NCBI GenBank assembly: GCA_902826685.1
Contig: CADEFT010000001.1
Span: forward strand, 101,777-165,776
Source of the DNA: an uncultured Acidobacteriota bacterium
Lineage (GTDB): Bacteria; Acidobacteriota; Terriglobia; Bryobacterales; Bryobacteraceae
Direction of reading: 5' to 3'
DNA: 64,000 nt
Below the pieces are notes generated by a model. That model searched no databases and was not told the origin of the DNA. It worked only from the letters and a program-made list of their open reading frames with translations. Below, in pieces: positions 35,164-43,904 of the stretch. The position numbers and the translations under genes were made by a program. Each line of letters starts with the position of its first letter. The stretch's first letter is position 1.

Positions 35164-35180
35164 CGTATCCTGTATAGACT

Positions 35181-36983
35181 ATGATGCCCACCGTTTCGCG
35201 CATCAGCGGTCTGGACTGGCTGATGATCGCCCTCTATTTCGGGGCTTTGTACTGGGTCGCGCAATGGGTGGTGAAGCGAAGCAAGGATTCGGCGGCCGAT
35301 TATTTTCTGGCCGGCCGCGATCTGAGCTGGTGGGTGATCGGCGCGTCGATTTTCGCTTCCAACATCGGCTCGGAACACATCGTCGGACTGGCGGGCTCGG
35401 GCGCCACCAGCGGCGTCGCCATGGCGCACTATGAACTGCACGCCTGGTGCCTGCTGGTGCTGGCGTGGGTCTTCGTGCCGTTCTACATGCGGTCGATGGT
35501 CTTCACCATGCCTGAGTTTCTCGAGCGGCGCTTCGACGTGCGCTCGCGCTACGTGCTCTCGGTGGTTTCGCTCGTTACCTTCGTCGTATCGAAGATCGCG
35601 GTGGGTATCTTCGCGGGCGGCGTAGTCTTCGGCACGCTGCTTCCAGAGCTGAGTCTCAATTTCGGCGGCACCGTGATCGACAGCTTTTGGATCGGCTCGG
35701 TGGTGGTCATTCTGTTGACCGGCCTTTACACCACGATGGGCGGAATGCGCGCCGTGGCCTATGGCGACGCCGTGCAGGTGGTGGTGCTGATCATAGGCTC
35801 CGCGCTGCTGACCGGGTACGGCCTGGCCCAACTCGGCGGTTGGGAGGAACTGCGCCGCTGGTGTGGATCGGACATGTTCAACCTGTGGAAGCCGCTGATT
35901 CCCCCGGGCGTCGAAGGCACCTGGGCGCCGGTCAGCGAAGTGAACGCGGCCGGCAAGCTGGTGCGCCAGGCGTGGTATTTCAATGGCTATTTCCCATGGC
36001 TCGGTATGCTGTTCTGCGCGCCGATCATCGGGCTCTGGTACTGGTGCACCGACCAATACATCGTGCAGCGCGCGCTCGGCGCTCCGAATGAAACCGTCGC
36101 CCGCCAGGGCAGCATCTTCGCCGCCTTCCTCAAGCTGTTCCCCGTCTATCTGTTCCTCATTCCCGGCTTGATCTGTTATGCACTCGCCAAAAGCGGCAAG
36201 GTGCCGGAGCTGGCGGGGATGATCGGCCCCGATGGCAACATGCTGCCCGGGGCGTCCAACGGAGCGTTCCCCTTGATGGTGCAATACCTGCTGCCCGCGG
36301 GGGTGCGCGGCATCGTGGTGGCCGGGCTGCTTTCGGCGCTGATGAGCTCGCTTGCCGGCGTCTTCAACGCCTGCTCCACCCTATTTACCATCGATCTCTA
36401 CCAGAAGTGGCGGCCGCGTGCCACCGAGCGGCAACTGGTGCACATCGGCCGTGTCGCCACCGCGGCGATGGTGCTGATTTCGCTCGCCTGGATTCCGGTG
36501 ATCAAAGGTTCGCGCGGCGTCTACGACTATCTGCAGTCGGTGCAAAGCTACCTGGCGCCGCCCATCTTCGTCGTGTTCTTCCTGGGCGTCTTCGTAAAGC
36601 GCACCAATGCCAATGGCGCGCTGTGGGCCATGGTGTCGGGCTTCGCGCTGGGTTTGTTTCGCATGCTGGTGGATACACCCGTATCGCTCGGCCTGGCGGG
36701 CTATGAGACCGGCTATCCGCAGGGTTCGTTCCTGTGGATCGTCAACAACATCTACTTCCAGTATTTCAGCGTGCTGATCACGCTGGTGTCGGCCATCGTC
36801 ATGCTGGCGGTAAGCCACTTGTCGCCGGCGCCGGACTACGCGGCCATCGGCGGCCTGACGTTTGAGACTACAACCAGCGAGCAGCGCCGCCTCTCCCGCG
36901 CCAGTTGGGGCTCCGCCGAGGTGGTGGCGTCGGCCGCGGTGCTGATCTTCATCCTGGGCGCGTATCTCTATTTCCGAGGCTGA
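35181..36983 (+). CDS. Sodium:solute symporter (SSS family)
   Basis: A 600-residue integral membrane protein with about 14 hydrophobic segments. SSS-family signatures include DYFLAGRDLSWWVIGASIFASNIGSEHIVGLAG near the N-terminus (written here in pieces: DYFLAGRDL and SNIGSEHIVGLAG), TMPEFLERRF, and LSALMSSLAGVFNACSTLFTIDLY. It is closest in pattern to SGLT-type sugar or myo-inositol transporters. It couples Na+ entry to solute import across the inner membrane. It starts 17 nt after the BNR gene and 3 nt before thiL. Confidence 0.9.
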   Translation: MMPTVSRISGLDWLMIALYFGALYWVAQWVVKRSKDSAADYFLAGRDLSWWVIGASIFASNIGSEHIVGLAGSGATSGVAMAHYELHAWCLLVLAWVFVPFYMRSMVFTMPEFLERRFDVRSRYVLSVVSLVTFVVSKIAVGIFAGGVVFGTLLPELSLNFGGTVIDSFWIGSVVVILLTGLYTTMGGMRAVAYGDAVQVVVLIIGSALLTGYGLAQLGGWEELRRWCGSDMFNLWKPLIPPGVEGTWAPVSEVNAAGKLVRQAWYFNGYFPWLGMLFCAPIIGLWYWCTDQYIVQRALGAPNETVARQGSIFAAFLKLFPVYLFLIPGLICYALAKSGKVPELAGMIGPDGNMLPGASNGAFPLMVQYLLPAGVRGIVVAGLLSALMSSLAGVFNACSTLFTIDLYQKWRPRATERQLVHIGRVATAAMVLISLAWIPVIKGSRGVYDYLQSVQSYLAPPIFVVFFLGVFVKRTNANGALWAMVSGFALGLFRMLVDTPVSLGLAGYETGYPQGSFLWIVNNIYFQYFSVLITLVSAIVMLAVSHLSPAPDYAAIGGLTFETTTSEQRRLSRASWGSAEVVASAAVLIFILGAYLYFRG

Positions 36984-36986
36984 TAT

Positions 36987-37874
36987 TTGACCGAGGTCAA
37001 GCTCATTGAATGGATCCGGCGGCGGGCGGGAACTTCCCGCCAGATGCTCAAGGGAATCGGGGACGACTGCGCGATTCTACGGCCCAGGCCCGGCGAAGAC
37101 CTGCTGTTCACCACCGACCTGTTCGTGGAAGATGTGCATTTCCGCCATGCCACCCACAGCGCGGCCGAGTGCGGCCACACCGCCCTGGCGCGCGGGTTGA
37201 GCGACATCGCGGCCATGGGCGGCGAGCCCCGGTTCTGTCTGCTGTCGCTCGCCGCCGGCAAAGGCATCGGCTCGCAATGGGTAGAGGGATTCATTAAGGG
37301 ATTGCTCGCGACCGCCCGCCGCGTGAAGTGCCACCTGGCGGGCGGCGACCTGGGCCATGGCGCCAGGACCGTGGCCGATATCGTCGTCTGCGGCGCCGTC
37401 CCACAAGGCAAAGCTCTGCGCCGCGATACGGCTCGCGCGGGCGATCGGATCTGCGTCACCGGCGCGCTGGGCGCGGCGGCTTTGTCGCTCTCCGAAGGCC
37501 ATCCGCTGCCGCCCGATCCGCGATTGAAGGAAGGCGTCGCGCTGCGCAAGCTCGGCGCCACGGCGGCCATCGATTTAAGCGATGGGCTGTCGCTCGATCT
37601 CCACCGTTTGGCTGAAGCTTCAGGCCTCGCCGCCATGCTCGACGGCCCGTTGCCGGTGTGCGAGGGCGCTTCGCTGGAACAGGCTCTGCATGGCGGCGAG
37701 GATTACGAGCTGCTGTTCACCATGCCCAAGAACGCCAGAATTCCGCGTAGCGCCGCCGGCACCCCGGTGACCGCGATCGGCACGATGGTCAAGGGCAGGC
37801 GTGGCCAGGTGCGCGTGCCGGGCGGCGTGCTCGAGCCCTTGGGATACGATCATTTCCGGAAACCGAAACCATGA
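36987..37874 (+). CDS. thiL: Thiamine-monophosphate kinase
   Basis: A 295-residue ATP-dependent kinase that makes thiamine diphosphate from thiamine monophosphate. It starts with TTG 36987, 3 nt after the symporter stop. Family motifs are present: GIGDDCAIL, FTTDLFVEDVHF, LARGLSDIAAMGG, CHLAGGDLG, IDLSDGLSLDL and HGGEDYELLF. No TPP riboswitch is visible upstream. Its stop overlaps the methyltransferase start by 4 nt. The embedding in a transport operon suggests simple transcriptional convenience. Confidence 0.92.
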   Translation: MTEVKLIEWIRRRAGTSRQMLKGIGDDCAILRPRPGEDLLFTTDLFVEDVHFRHATHSAAECGHTALARGLSDIAAMGGEPRFCLLSLAAGKGIGSQWVEGFIKGLLATARRVKCHLAGGDLGHGARTVADIVVCGAVPQGKALRRDTARAGDRICVTGALGAAALSLSEGHPLPPDPRLKEGVALRKLGATAAIDLSDGLSLDLHRLAEASGLAAMLDGPLPVCEGASLEQALHGGEDYELLFTMPKNARIPRSAAGTPVTAIGTMVKGRRGQVRVPGGVLEPLGYDHFRKPKP

Positions 37875-38866
37875 CACCTCCCAATTCCGCGGCTGTTGTC
37901 GATCTCATCGAAGCGTTCCGGCGGTCCAAGACCATGTTCACGGGCGTTTCGATGGGCGTATTCGATCAGACGCCGGCCACGCTTCAGAGCCTCGCCAGTA
38001 GGCTGAAGGCCGATCCCGATGCGCTCGAGCGGCTGCTCGACGGCCTGCGAGCGCTGGGGTTCCTCACGCTCGAAGACGGCGAGTATCGTAATACGCCGGT
38101 TGCGGAGACCTACCTGCGCCCGTCGAGTCCGCAAACGCTCACCGGCTACATCCTCTATTCGGATCAGGTGCTGTGGCCGATGTGGGGCGATCTCGAAGAC
38201 GCCATTCGCGAAGGCACCAACCGCTGGAAGCAAACCCATGGCCTCGAAGGAGCCCTGTTCTCCCACTTCTTCCAAAACCCCGAAAAGCGCCGCGCTTTCC
38301 TGTTGGGCATGCACGGCTTCGGCGTTGCCTCGTCGCCGCGCGTGGTGGCGGCGTTCGACCTTAGCCGCTTCCGCCGGCTGGTGGACCTCGGTGGTGCGAC
38401 CGGGCACCTTCCGATGGCCGCCGTACGCCGCTATCCGCAACTGAGCGCCGCCGTGTTCGATCTGCCGGAAGCGATCGAAACCGCGCGCGAGTTCGCCGAT
38501 GACAGCATCGAACTCATCGCCGGCGATTTCTTCACCAGCACACTGCCGCCGGCCGATCTGTATTGCCTAGGCCGCATTCTGCACGATTGGAGCGAGCCGA
38601 AAATCCGCCTGCTGCTCGGCCGGATCCACGACGCGTTGCCCCCGGGAGGCGGGTTGCTGATCGCCGAGAAACTGCTGCTGCCCGATAAGACCGGCCCCAT
38701 GCCGGCCTTGATGCAATCGCTCAACATGCTGGTCTGCACCGAAGGCAAGGAGCGTACCGCCGCCGAGTATGAAGCATTGTTGCGGACGGCGGGATTCAGC
38801 AGCGTGGACAGCCGATTCACTGGTGCGGCAGTGGATGCAATGCTAGCATTGAAGTCATTGACATAA
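37871..38866 (+). CDS. O-methyltransferase (class I SAM, ASMT-like)
   Basis: A 331-residue enzyme with an N-terminal winged-helix dimerisation domain (IEAFRRSKTMFTGVSMGVFD, LERLLDGLRALGFL) and a C-terminal Rossmann domain. SAM-binding motif LVDLGGATGHLP, DLPEA, DFFTSTLPPADLYCLGRILHDW. The catalytic His in ILHDWSE fits plant/animal-type small-molecule O-methyltransferases. Substrate unknown. Coupled to thiL by an ATGA overlap. A strong promoter for the next toxin-antitoxin module lies in its 3' end. Confidence 0.88.
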   Translation: MTPPNSAAVVDLIEAFRRSKTMFTGVSMGVFDQTPATLQSLASRLKADPDALERLLDGLRALGFLTLEDGEYRNTPVAETYLRPSSPQTLTGYILYSDQVLWPMWGDLEDAIREGTNRWKQTHGLEGALFSHFFQNPEKRRAFLLGMHGFGVASSPRVVAAFDLSRFRRLVDLGGATGHLPMAAVRRYPQLSAAVFDLPEAIETAREFADDSIELIAGDFFTSTLPPADLYCLGRILHDWSEPKIRLLLGRIHDALPPGGGLLIAEKLLLPDKTGPMPALMQSLNMLVCTEGKERTAAEYEALLRTAGFSSVDSRFTGAAVDAMLALKSLT

Positions 38867-38886
38867 ATGCGACCTCCTGTTATTCT
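38858..38886 (+). promoter_or_regulatory. Sigma-70 promoter of the FitA-like antitoxin gene
   Basis: TTGACA (38858-38863), a 17-nt spacer and TATTCT (38881-38886) give a near-consensus promoter. Transcription would start about 38892-38893, one or two bases before GTG 38894. The message is then leaderless or almost so, and this excludes the upstream ATG at 38867 as the start. Confidence 0.7.
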
Positions 38887-38901
38887 GTCTTCAGTGAAGA
38901 C
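38887..38901. promoter_or_regulatory. Operator-like inverted repeat at the antitoxin start
   Basis: GTCTTC (38887-38892) and GAAGAC (38896-38901) are perfect inverted arms with a 3-nt spacer, overlapping the predicted transcription start and first codons. Ribbon-helix-helix antitoxins usually repress their own promoter at such sites. Confidence 0.5.
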
Positions 38902-39148
38902 TTTGACCGTTCGCAATCTCGATACGGAAATCAAGGTGCGGCTGCGAATCCAGGCGGCCCGTCATGGGCGGTCGATGGAGGAAGAAGTCCGCGCCATTCT
39001 AAGGGCGGCGCTGCCAGGCGATTCCGTGGAAAGCGGGTCCGACATGGCCAACCGCATCCACGGCCTGTTCTCGGCCGCCGGTGGCTTCGAAATGCCTGAT
39101 CTTCCAGCCAGTTACGTCAGCGAACCGCCCAAGTTTGACGAAGCGTGA
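38894..39148 (+). CDS. FitA/VapB-like ribbon-helix-helix antitoxin
   Basis: An 84-residue protein from GTG 38894 (MKTLTVRNLDTEIKVRLRIQ). The N-terminal ribbon and two helices (RHGRSMEEEVRAILRAAL) are typical of FitA-like RHH antitoxins; the C-terminal tail (FEMPDLPASYVSEPPKFDEA) would wrap the toxin. It overlaps the PIN-domain toxin gene by 4 nt (GTGA). The start is chosen from promoter position and family length. Confidence 0.85.
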   Translation: MKTLTVRNLDTEIKVRLRIQAARHGRSMEEEVRAILRAALPGDSVESGSDMANRIHGLFSAAGGFEMPDLPASYVSEPPKFDEA

Positions 39149-39573
39149 TCATCCTCGATACGAACGTCCTGTCCGCGATGATGCAGCCCGAGCCTCCGCA
39201 GGAGGTAATCCGTTGGCTGGCGGACCGGACAGCGGCGGAACTGTACACCACGGCCATCTCGGCGGCGGAGATCAGCCAGGGCATCTGCCTGTTGGCGGAA
39301 GGCGCCAGGCGTACGCGTCTGGAATCGGCGGCCGAACGAATGTTCGACCAGGTGCTGCACAACCGTGTTCTGACTTTCGATCATAAGGCGGGGCTGCACT
39401 TCGGACGGATGGTAGCCGCCCGTCAAAAGCTGGGACGTCCGGTGCAGTTCGCCGACGCCGCGATTGCCGCCGTGGCCATGGCCCATGGCGCCGAAGTGGC
39501 GACGCGCGACGTCAGGGATTTCGAAGGGCTGGGAGTGAAGCTGCTCAATCCCTGGGCCGTTACGGAATCTTGA
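39145..39573 (+). CDS. FitB/VapC-like PIN-domain toxin
   Basis: A 142-residue PIN ribonuclease: MIILDTNVLSAMM with the first acidic residue, AISAAEISQGI with Glu, and FADAAIAAVAMAHGAEVATRDVRDFEGLG with the remaining Asp residues. It should cleave RNA (often tRNA or rRNA) unless bound by its antitoxin. Start GTG 39145 overlaps the antitoxin stop. The 3' end overlaps the convergent glycine-rich gene by 14 nt. Confidence 0.88.
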   Translation: MIILDTNVLSAMMQPEPPQEVIRWLADRTAAELYTTAISAAEISQGICLLAEGARRTRLESAAERMFDQVLHNRVLTFDHKAGLHFGRMVAARQKLGRPVQFADAAIAAVAMAHGAEVATRDVRDFEGLGVKLLNPWAVTES

Positions 39574-40330
39574 ATTCGAACCCACGCTCGCGGTTGAGCT
39601 GTTCGCTGAAGCCGACATCGACACTGGCAAGCGGCGCCTGCCGTTCCTTCCCCTCGCGGGTGATCCAGCGGATCTGGTCTCCTTCCACCTTATACGCCGT
39701 CGCCGCCTGCATGGTCTGATCGGTGAACGCCAGGACGTAATATTTTGGGCCCTGCGAGAAGGTCCGCGCGGGCTGCTGTTGCGCCGGGGCGGGGTACGCT
39801 TCCGGCTGCCGGTCGCGCCGGACTGGCTGCGTGGATCCATAGCTCGATCCGTAATAATGCTGCTCGATCACGACGGGCTGTGCCGCGTAGCCCTGCTGAT
39901 ATCCCGAATACATGTACGGATCGTAGCCGGCGTACGAATATCCATAGCCCGGATAGCCCCAGTTGCCCCAGCCATAGCCGAGACCAAGTCCGATGCCCAG
40001 TCCCCCGCCGTAGAAATACCGCGGCCGGTAGTAGCCGCCGCCGCGGCCATAGTAGCCGCCCGCGAAACCGCCGCGATATCCACCGCGGAAGCCTCCTCCG
40101 ATGAAGCCGCGCGATCCACCGCCGATGAAGCCGCGAGAGCCGCCGCGGAAACCGCCTCCGGCGAAGCCTCCACCGCCGAACCCGCCACGGAATCCACCAC
40201 CGCCGCCACGGATCGCTCCGCCACCGCCGAAACCGCCACGTCCGCCGCCGCCGCCGCGCTGCGCAAAAGCCGGCGGAATCGCCAGCGGCGCTAAGAGAGC
40301 CAGAAGGAGAACCAATCTTGGGAAAGCCAT
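39560..40330 (-). CDS. Glycine-rich secreted protein
   Basis: Read from the ATG at 40330 the protein is 256 residues with signal peptide MAFPRLVLLLALLAPLAIPPAFAQ. Residues 25-125 are almost only Gly/Arg/Phe/Tyr, with near-repeats of GGGFRGG and SRGFIGGG, then a Tyr-rich stretch (GYGYSYAGYDPYMYSGYQQGY). The C-terminal 60 residues form a folded conserved segment (YYVLAFTDQTMQAATAYKVEGD, then TREGKERQAPLASVDV). Likely an exported low-complexity protein with a small C-terminal domain; function unknown. Confidence 0.7.
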   Translation of the reverse strand: MAFPRLVLLLALLAPLAIPPAFAQRGGGGGRGGFGGGGAIRGGGGGFRGGFGGGGFAGGGFRGGSRGFIGGGSRGFIGGGFRGGYRGGFAGGYYGRGGGYYRPRYFYGGGLGIGLGLGYGWGNWGYPGYGYSYAGYDPYMYSGYQQGYAAQPVVIEQHYYGSSYGSTQPVRRDRQPEAYPAPAQQQPARTFSQGPKYYVLAFTDQTMQAATAYKVEGDQIRWITREGKERQAPLASVDVGFSEQLNRERGFEFKIP

Positions 40331-40361
40331 ACCGGAACCTCCTACCCAGAGGCTAACACGG

Positions 40362-42998
40362 TCATTCCGTACTGCCGAACACGAGACCGGAAGGCAGCTC
40401 CTCGCCGAACAGAGACGCGCGGTCGCGATCGGTTTCGCCATCCAAGACCGCCGTCAACGCCTCATCGCCGCCCACCGCTTTGCGCGCCAATGCACGCGCC
40501 GCCTCAGGCAGATCGCGTGCCGCATCGCCGGTACGGGCTGCGATGGTCGCCACCGCTTCGCCGCTCTTGGGCGCCTTCATCAGCGCTTCGATCCATCGCG
40601 ACGCCGGCGCGGCCGGCACCACCAGATTGATGGGCCCATAGAACAGCTTGCGCGCGCCGAGCCGCGACAAGCACCACAGATCGGTGTCATTGGCCTCGCC
40701 CGAGCGGACCCGTTTGACCAGCGCTTCGCCGAGCTCGGTCTTGGTGCCGATGGGCAGAAGTTCCAGGCTCGAAGCGCAGCGCCACATCTCGCGATGCAGG
40801 CTCGGATTCACGCGCACCGGCCTCTTCTGCCCGCGCGGCAGCAGATAATGCGCCAGCCGCTGATACATGTCGGTCTGCTGATTGCGATTCAACCCGCCCG
40901 CCACGCGGCCCCAGAAGATCCACCACTCGATTTCGCACTGCACCTGGTTGCCAAAGGTCAAGCCGGAAGCATAAACGCGGCGCGCCTGCTCCACGCGCAG
41001 ATCGTCGCCTGGAAAGCCGAAGCCGGGCCGCAGGCAGAAGCCGGTCAGATTCAGCCACCGCGCTTCATGCTGCGGGCTGCGCTTGCGCCCCTCGCCATGT
41101 TCGAGCAGCCGGCCGGCCAGTTTGCGGATCGCGCTCAGCGGCCAGGAATTGCGGCCGAGCGCCATCGCCTGCTCCAGCCGGCTTGGAAGCTCGGCCGGGT
41201 CGAGCGCGTCGCGTACAAAGGCGGCGGCGATCAGCTCTTCGGCCTTAGCCAGCGCCTCATCGGTCACCACGGCGGCCGGCCGTTGCTGCTGTGTCTTGGC
41301 CTGCTTGCGCAATTCAAACTGCAGCCGCCAGCGCTGTTCGCTGATCTTCGATTCGGCCCAGATTTCGAGCGTGCCCACTTCGGTGAGCCGCGCGCCAAGC
41401 TTGACCGGAATCAACCGTTCCTCGATCTTTTTGCCGAAGCGGATCACCGCATTAAGCGGCGCATGCGGATGCACGTCGCCGGGTGCGAATTCCACGACAT
41501 CGCCCAGCTTGTCTTCGGTCCGCGTCAGCGAGCTATAGAGGCGGAACGAGACCGGACGGTTGGCGACCAGTTGCAGCCCTTCGAGATCGAGGTCGAGCGT
41601 CGAGCCCTCCTCGGTTCCGCGCGGCACCAGGCACACCGTGCGCAGCTTGTCTTCCCCCGGTGCATCGATGCCGATGAAGAACGCGCGCGGCAGCCCGCCC
41701 CGCACCAGCACGCCTGAACCCGACTCCCTCACGTGCGAGTAATACGCCGCGCCTACCGAGACCGCGAGATCGAGATCCTGATTCTCGAACACCGACGGCC
41801 GCGCGCCAAACCACTGGCCTACCACATCGGTCACGCGGTTGCGGCAGATTTCAGGAATGAAGAATCCGCCGTTGAACAGAATGGCGTCGACCCTGGTCAC
41901 GCCCGCGCCACTGAGAAATGAGGCCAGATGCCGCGTCACCGCTGGATCGGACACATACGGCAGGCCCACTTCGCGGAACAGGCTCTTCTTGTCGTCCTTT
42001 GGCTGATCGCCCAGTTGACAGAACGGAAGGAAGCCTTCGAGCGTGAGTTCAAGCGCCTCTTCCCGCAGAATTTCGGTGCGCATCGTGCCGCCGATCAGCG
42101 ACGAGCCGCCGCCGAGCACGGTGATCTCCACGCTCTTGCGATCGGGGTTCGACAGCAGTTGTTCCTTCGCCGAGGCGCACTGGCGGCGCAGGGCGCTTCG
42201 CTGGCGGATGGAAAGCGGCTTGCCGAGTTTCGATTCCACCAGCCAGGCGAGCGTGAGATCGAGATTGTCGCCGCCAAGCAGCAGGTGTTTGCCGACGGCG
42301 GTGCGCGTGAAGTGCACGCGGTCGCCCTCGCGGTTCACGCGAATGACGGTGAAATCGCTGGTGCCTCCGCCCACGTCGCACACGAGCACGGTTTGCCCGT
42401 CGAACAGGCTTTTCTGCGATTGCGAGAGATGATTGGCGATCCAGGAGTAGAACGCCGCCGCGGGCTCCTCGAGCAAGGTGAGCTTCTCGATACCCGCCTG
42501 CCGCGCCGCTTCCACCGTCAGTTCCCGCGCCTCCTCATCGAAGGAAGCGGGCACCGTGAGCACGACATCCTGTTGCGCAATAGGACTTCCGGGAAACTGC
42601 GCGTCCCACGCCTTTGCCAGGTGCGCGACGACTTGCGCCGACACTTCTACGGGCGACAGCACGCGTCCCGCCTCCTGTGCATCCCATGGCAGCAGCTTGG
42701 CGGTGCGGTCGGCTTCGGAATTGGAAAGCCAGCTCTTGGCGGAATGGACCGATCGCGTGGGCACCAGCGCCCCCTGATCGCGCGCCCAGGCCCCGGCCAC
42801 CGTCTGGTCGCCGAGGTAGAGGAACGAGGGCAACGTGCGCCGCGCTTCGGTGCGGCCCTCCTCGACCAGTTGCGGAACGCCTAAAACGTGAATGGGAGGA
42901 TAATCCGCTTCGCCCGCCTCGGCGGGATCGATATAGGCGAGGGCGGAGTTCGTGGTCCCAAGGTCGATTCCAATGTTCACTTCATGCTCAGGATACAC
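40362..42998 (-). CDS. Hsp70 family protein with C-terminal DUF3731-like extension
   Basis: An 878-residue chaperone-like protein. The ATPase domain has phosphate-1 motif NIGIDLGTTNSALAY, VLTVPASFDEEARELT, connect VLVCDVGGGTSDFTV, and an adenosine motif NGGFFIPEICR. The substrate-binding part is shortened and followed by about 300 residues of the DUF3731 type (WRLQFELRKQAKTQQQRP, FCLRPGFGFPGDDLR, WIFWGRVAGGLNRNQQTDM). No J-domain or GrpE partner is nearby, and the usual Hsp70/DUF2760 companion is absent. Role unknown; perhaps specialised protein quality control. Confidence 0.85.
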   Translation of the reverse strand: MYPEHEVNIGIDLGTTNSALAYIDPAEAGEADYPPIHVLGVPQLVEEGRTEARRTLPSFLYLGDQTVAGAWARDQGALVPTRSVHSAKSWLSNSEADRTAKLLPWDAQEAGRVLSPVEVSAQVVAHLAKAWDAQFPGSPIAQQDVVLTVPASFDEEARELTVEAARQAGIEKLTLLEEPAAAFYSWIANHLSQSQKSLFDGQTVLVCDVGGGTSDFTVIRVNREGDRVHFTRTAVGKHLLLGGDNLDLTLAWLVESKLGKPLSIRQRSALRRQCASAKEQLLSNPDRKSVEITVLGGGSSLIGGTMRTEILREEALELTLEGFLPFCQLGDQPKDDKKSLFREVGLPYVSDPAVTRHLASFLSGAGVTRVDAILFNGGFFIPEICRNRVTDVVGQWFGARPSVFENQDLDLAVSVGAAYYSHVRESGSGVLVRGGLPRAFFIGIDAPGEDKLRTVCLVPRGTEEGSTLDLDLEGLQLVANRPVSFRLYSSLTRTEDKLGDVVEFAPGDVHPHAPLNAVIRFGKKIEERLIPVKLGARLTEVGTLEIWAESKISEQRWRLQFELRKQAKTQQQRPAAVVTDEALAKAEELIAAAFVRDALDPAELPSRLEQAMALGRNSWPLSAIRKLAGRLLEHGEGRKRSPQHEARWLNLTGFCLRPGFGFPGDDLRVEQARRVYASGLTFGNQVQCEIEWWIFWGRVAGGLNRNQQTDMYQRLAHYLLPRGQKRPVRVNPSLHREMWRCASSLELLPIGTKTELGEALVKRVRSGEANDTDLWCLSRLGARKLFYGPINLVVPAAPASRWIEALMKAPKSGEAVATIAARTGDAARDLPEAARALARKAVGGDEALTAVLDGETDRDRASLFGEELPSGLVFGSTE

Positions 42999-43000
42999 TG

Positions 43001-43208
43001 GCGCCTGGGCTCGCTGTCATCAAACGCGCCGCGTTGCACTGCTATGCTCAAATCCATTTAAGTAGAGAGACCGGGCATCCTTTTCGGACCCGGTAAGACA
43101 CATTTGCGTGACTTGGCACTCCCTGGCAACCGGCTGGAGAAACGGCAAGGTAAGCTGACCCGCACCGGGGATCACTATTCTCTCGCCCCGCGAGCGGTCG
43201 AGATCTCT
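43001..43208. other. Intergenic region between Hsp70 and HicB genes, with a hairpin
   Basis: Contains ACCGGG (43070-43075) and CCCGGT (43089-43094), a 6-bp stem with an inner TCC/GGA pair and a TTTTC loop, on either strand. The rest (about 43095-43180) is rich in GGCAACC-like stretches that look structured but match no RNA family I can name. No protein is predicted. Confidence 0.35.
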
Positions 43209-43418
43209 TTAGACTGCTTCCACCAATTCGAAATGTGAGGGATCGGGGATTGGATCTCCGTCTTCGCGCATCGCGGAGAGGTGCATTTCGAGTGCCTTGG
43301 CCATTCGTTGTCTCGTCTCTTCGAGCGTGCGCCCCGTGGCCACGCAACCAGGGAGGTCCGGCGCGTACGCTCCGTAACCCGTGGTTGACTTCTCAAACAG
43401 AACCAGGAATTTGCTCAT
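43209..43418 (-). CDS. hicB: HicB antitoxin
   Basis: A 69-residue HicB-like protein: an RNase-H-like fold with GYGAYAPDLPGCVATGRTLEETRQRMAKAL and a PDP-x-H tail. No DNA-binding domain is attached, so it may act with HicA for autoregulation. It follows hicA with a 4-nt overlap (43415-43418). Confidence 0.88.
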   Translation of the reverse strand: MSKFLVLFEKSTTGYGAYAPDLPGCVATGRTLEETRQRMAKALEMHLSAMREDGDPIPDPSHFELVEAV

Positions 43419-43600
43419 GCAATATCCGCCTGCTTCATTATAGACTTCAGCGTCCTCGGCGGTATTTCGTCGGATTCGTGTCCCGCAACCGTGACCTTCC
43501 CACGCTTTGCAGGATGGACAAACTGGCGATGGCTGCCTTCCTGATTCCTGAGAATCCAGCCGCCATTGCGAAGCATCTTGAGCACGTCGCGAACCTTCAC
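43415..43600 (-). CDS. hicA: HicA mRNA interferase toxin
   Basis: A 61-residue dsRBD-like toxin (MKVRDVLKMLRNGGWILRNQEGSHRQFVHP..., VTVAGHESDEIPPRTLKSIMKQADI) with the conserved GSH histidine. GTG 43600 gives the standard length; a GTG seven codons upstream (43621) is also in frame. HicA cleaves mRNA and is neutralised by HicB. Confidence 0.88.
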   Translation of the reverse strand: MKVRDVLKMLRNGGWILRNQEGSHRQFVHPAKRGKVTVAGHESDEIPPRTLKSIMKQADIA

Positions 43601-43645
43601 CGTTATCAGTCTAACGCGCACGGTGCGAAGGCATGCCCACGCGAC

Positions 43646-43761
43646 CCCATGCGATCATGGGCGCATGTCCAAACTGACCCGGCGCGACCTGGCCCTGCAG
43701 TCGTTGGCTCTGGCCGCTCAGATCATTCCATCCGACGGCACGCCGGGCGTGCGCGAAGCCG
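43646..43761 (+). pseudogene. Truncated duplicate of the gluconate-dehydrogenase subunit 3 gene start
   Basis: This segment repeats 44759-44937, covering upstream DNA, the ATG (43665 here, 44778 there) and the first codons (SKLTRRDLALQSLALA). A 63-nt in-frame segment is missing after LALA, between two GGCC tetramers, so the copy reads directly on to AQIIPSDGTPG. Similarity ends after CGCGAAGCCG at 43761. The rest of the gene is absent, so this is a remnant. The PIN/RHH toxin-antitoxin module lies between the remnant and the intact gene. Confidence 0.85.
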
Positions 43762-43904
43762 AGCCCTTTCCACCAGCACCCCCATTCTCAGCACGAACGC
43801 CTCGAGAGCTTGCTGGGATAACTCCGGCGGCTCCCAACGCGGCACGTTCGCCCGCCGGGAACGAACGCGACTACATATGCGCGATCGAAGAGGTTGTCGA
43901 GCGA

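Noticed and set aside
36900..36986. TPP riboswitch before thiL
   Set aside because: The gap to the preceding gene is 3 nt, leaving no room, and no thi-box sequence is visible.
43090..43180. Possible riboswitch with GGCAACC-like and AAGGTAAGCTGA segments
   Set aside because: Some resemblance to SAM-type and c-di-GMP-type cores, but no helices matched a known consensus and the nearest downstream genes are on the wrong strand for one orientation.
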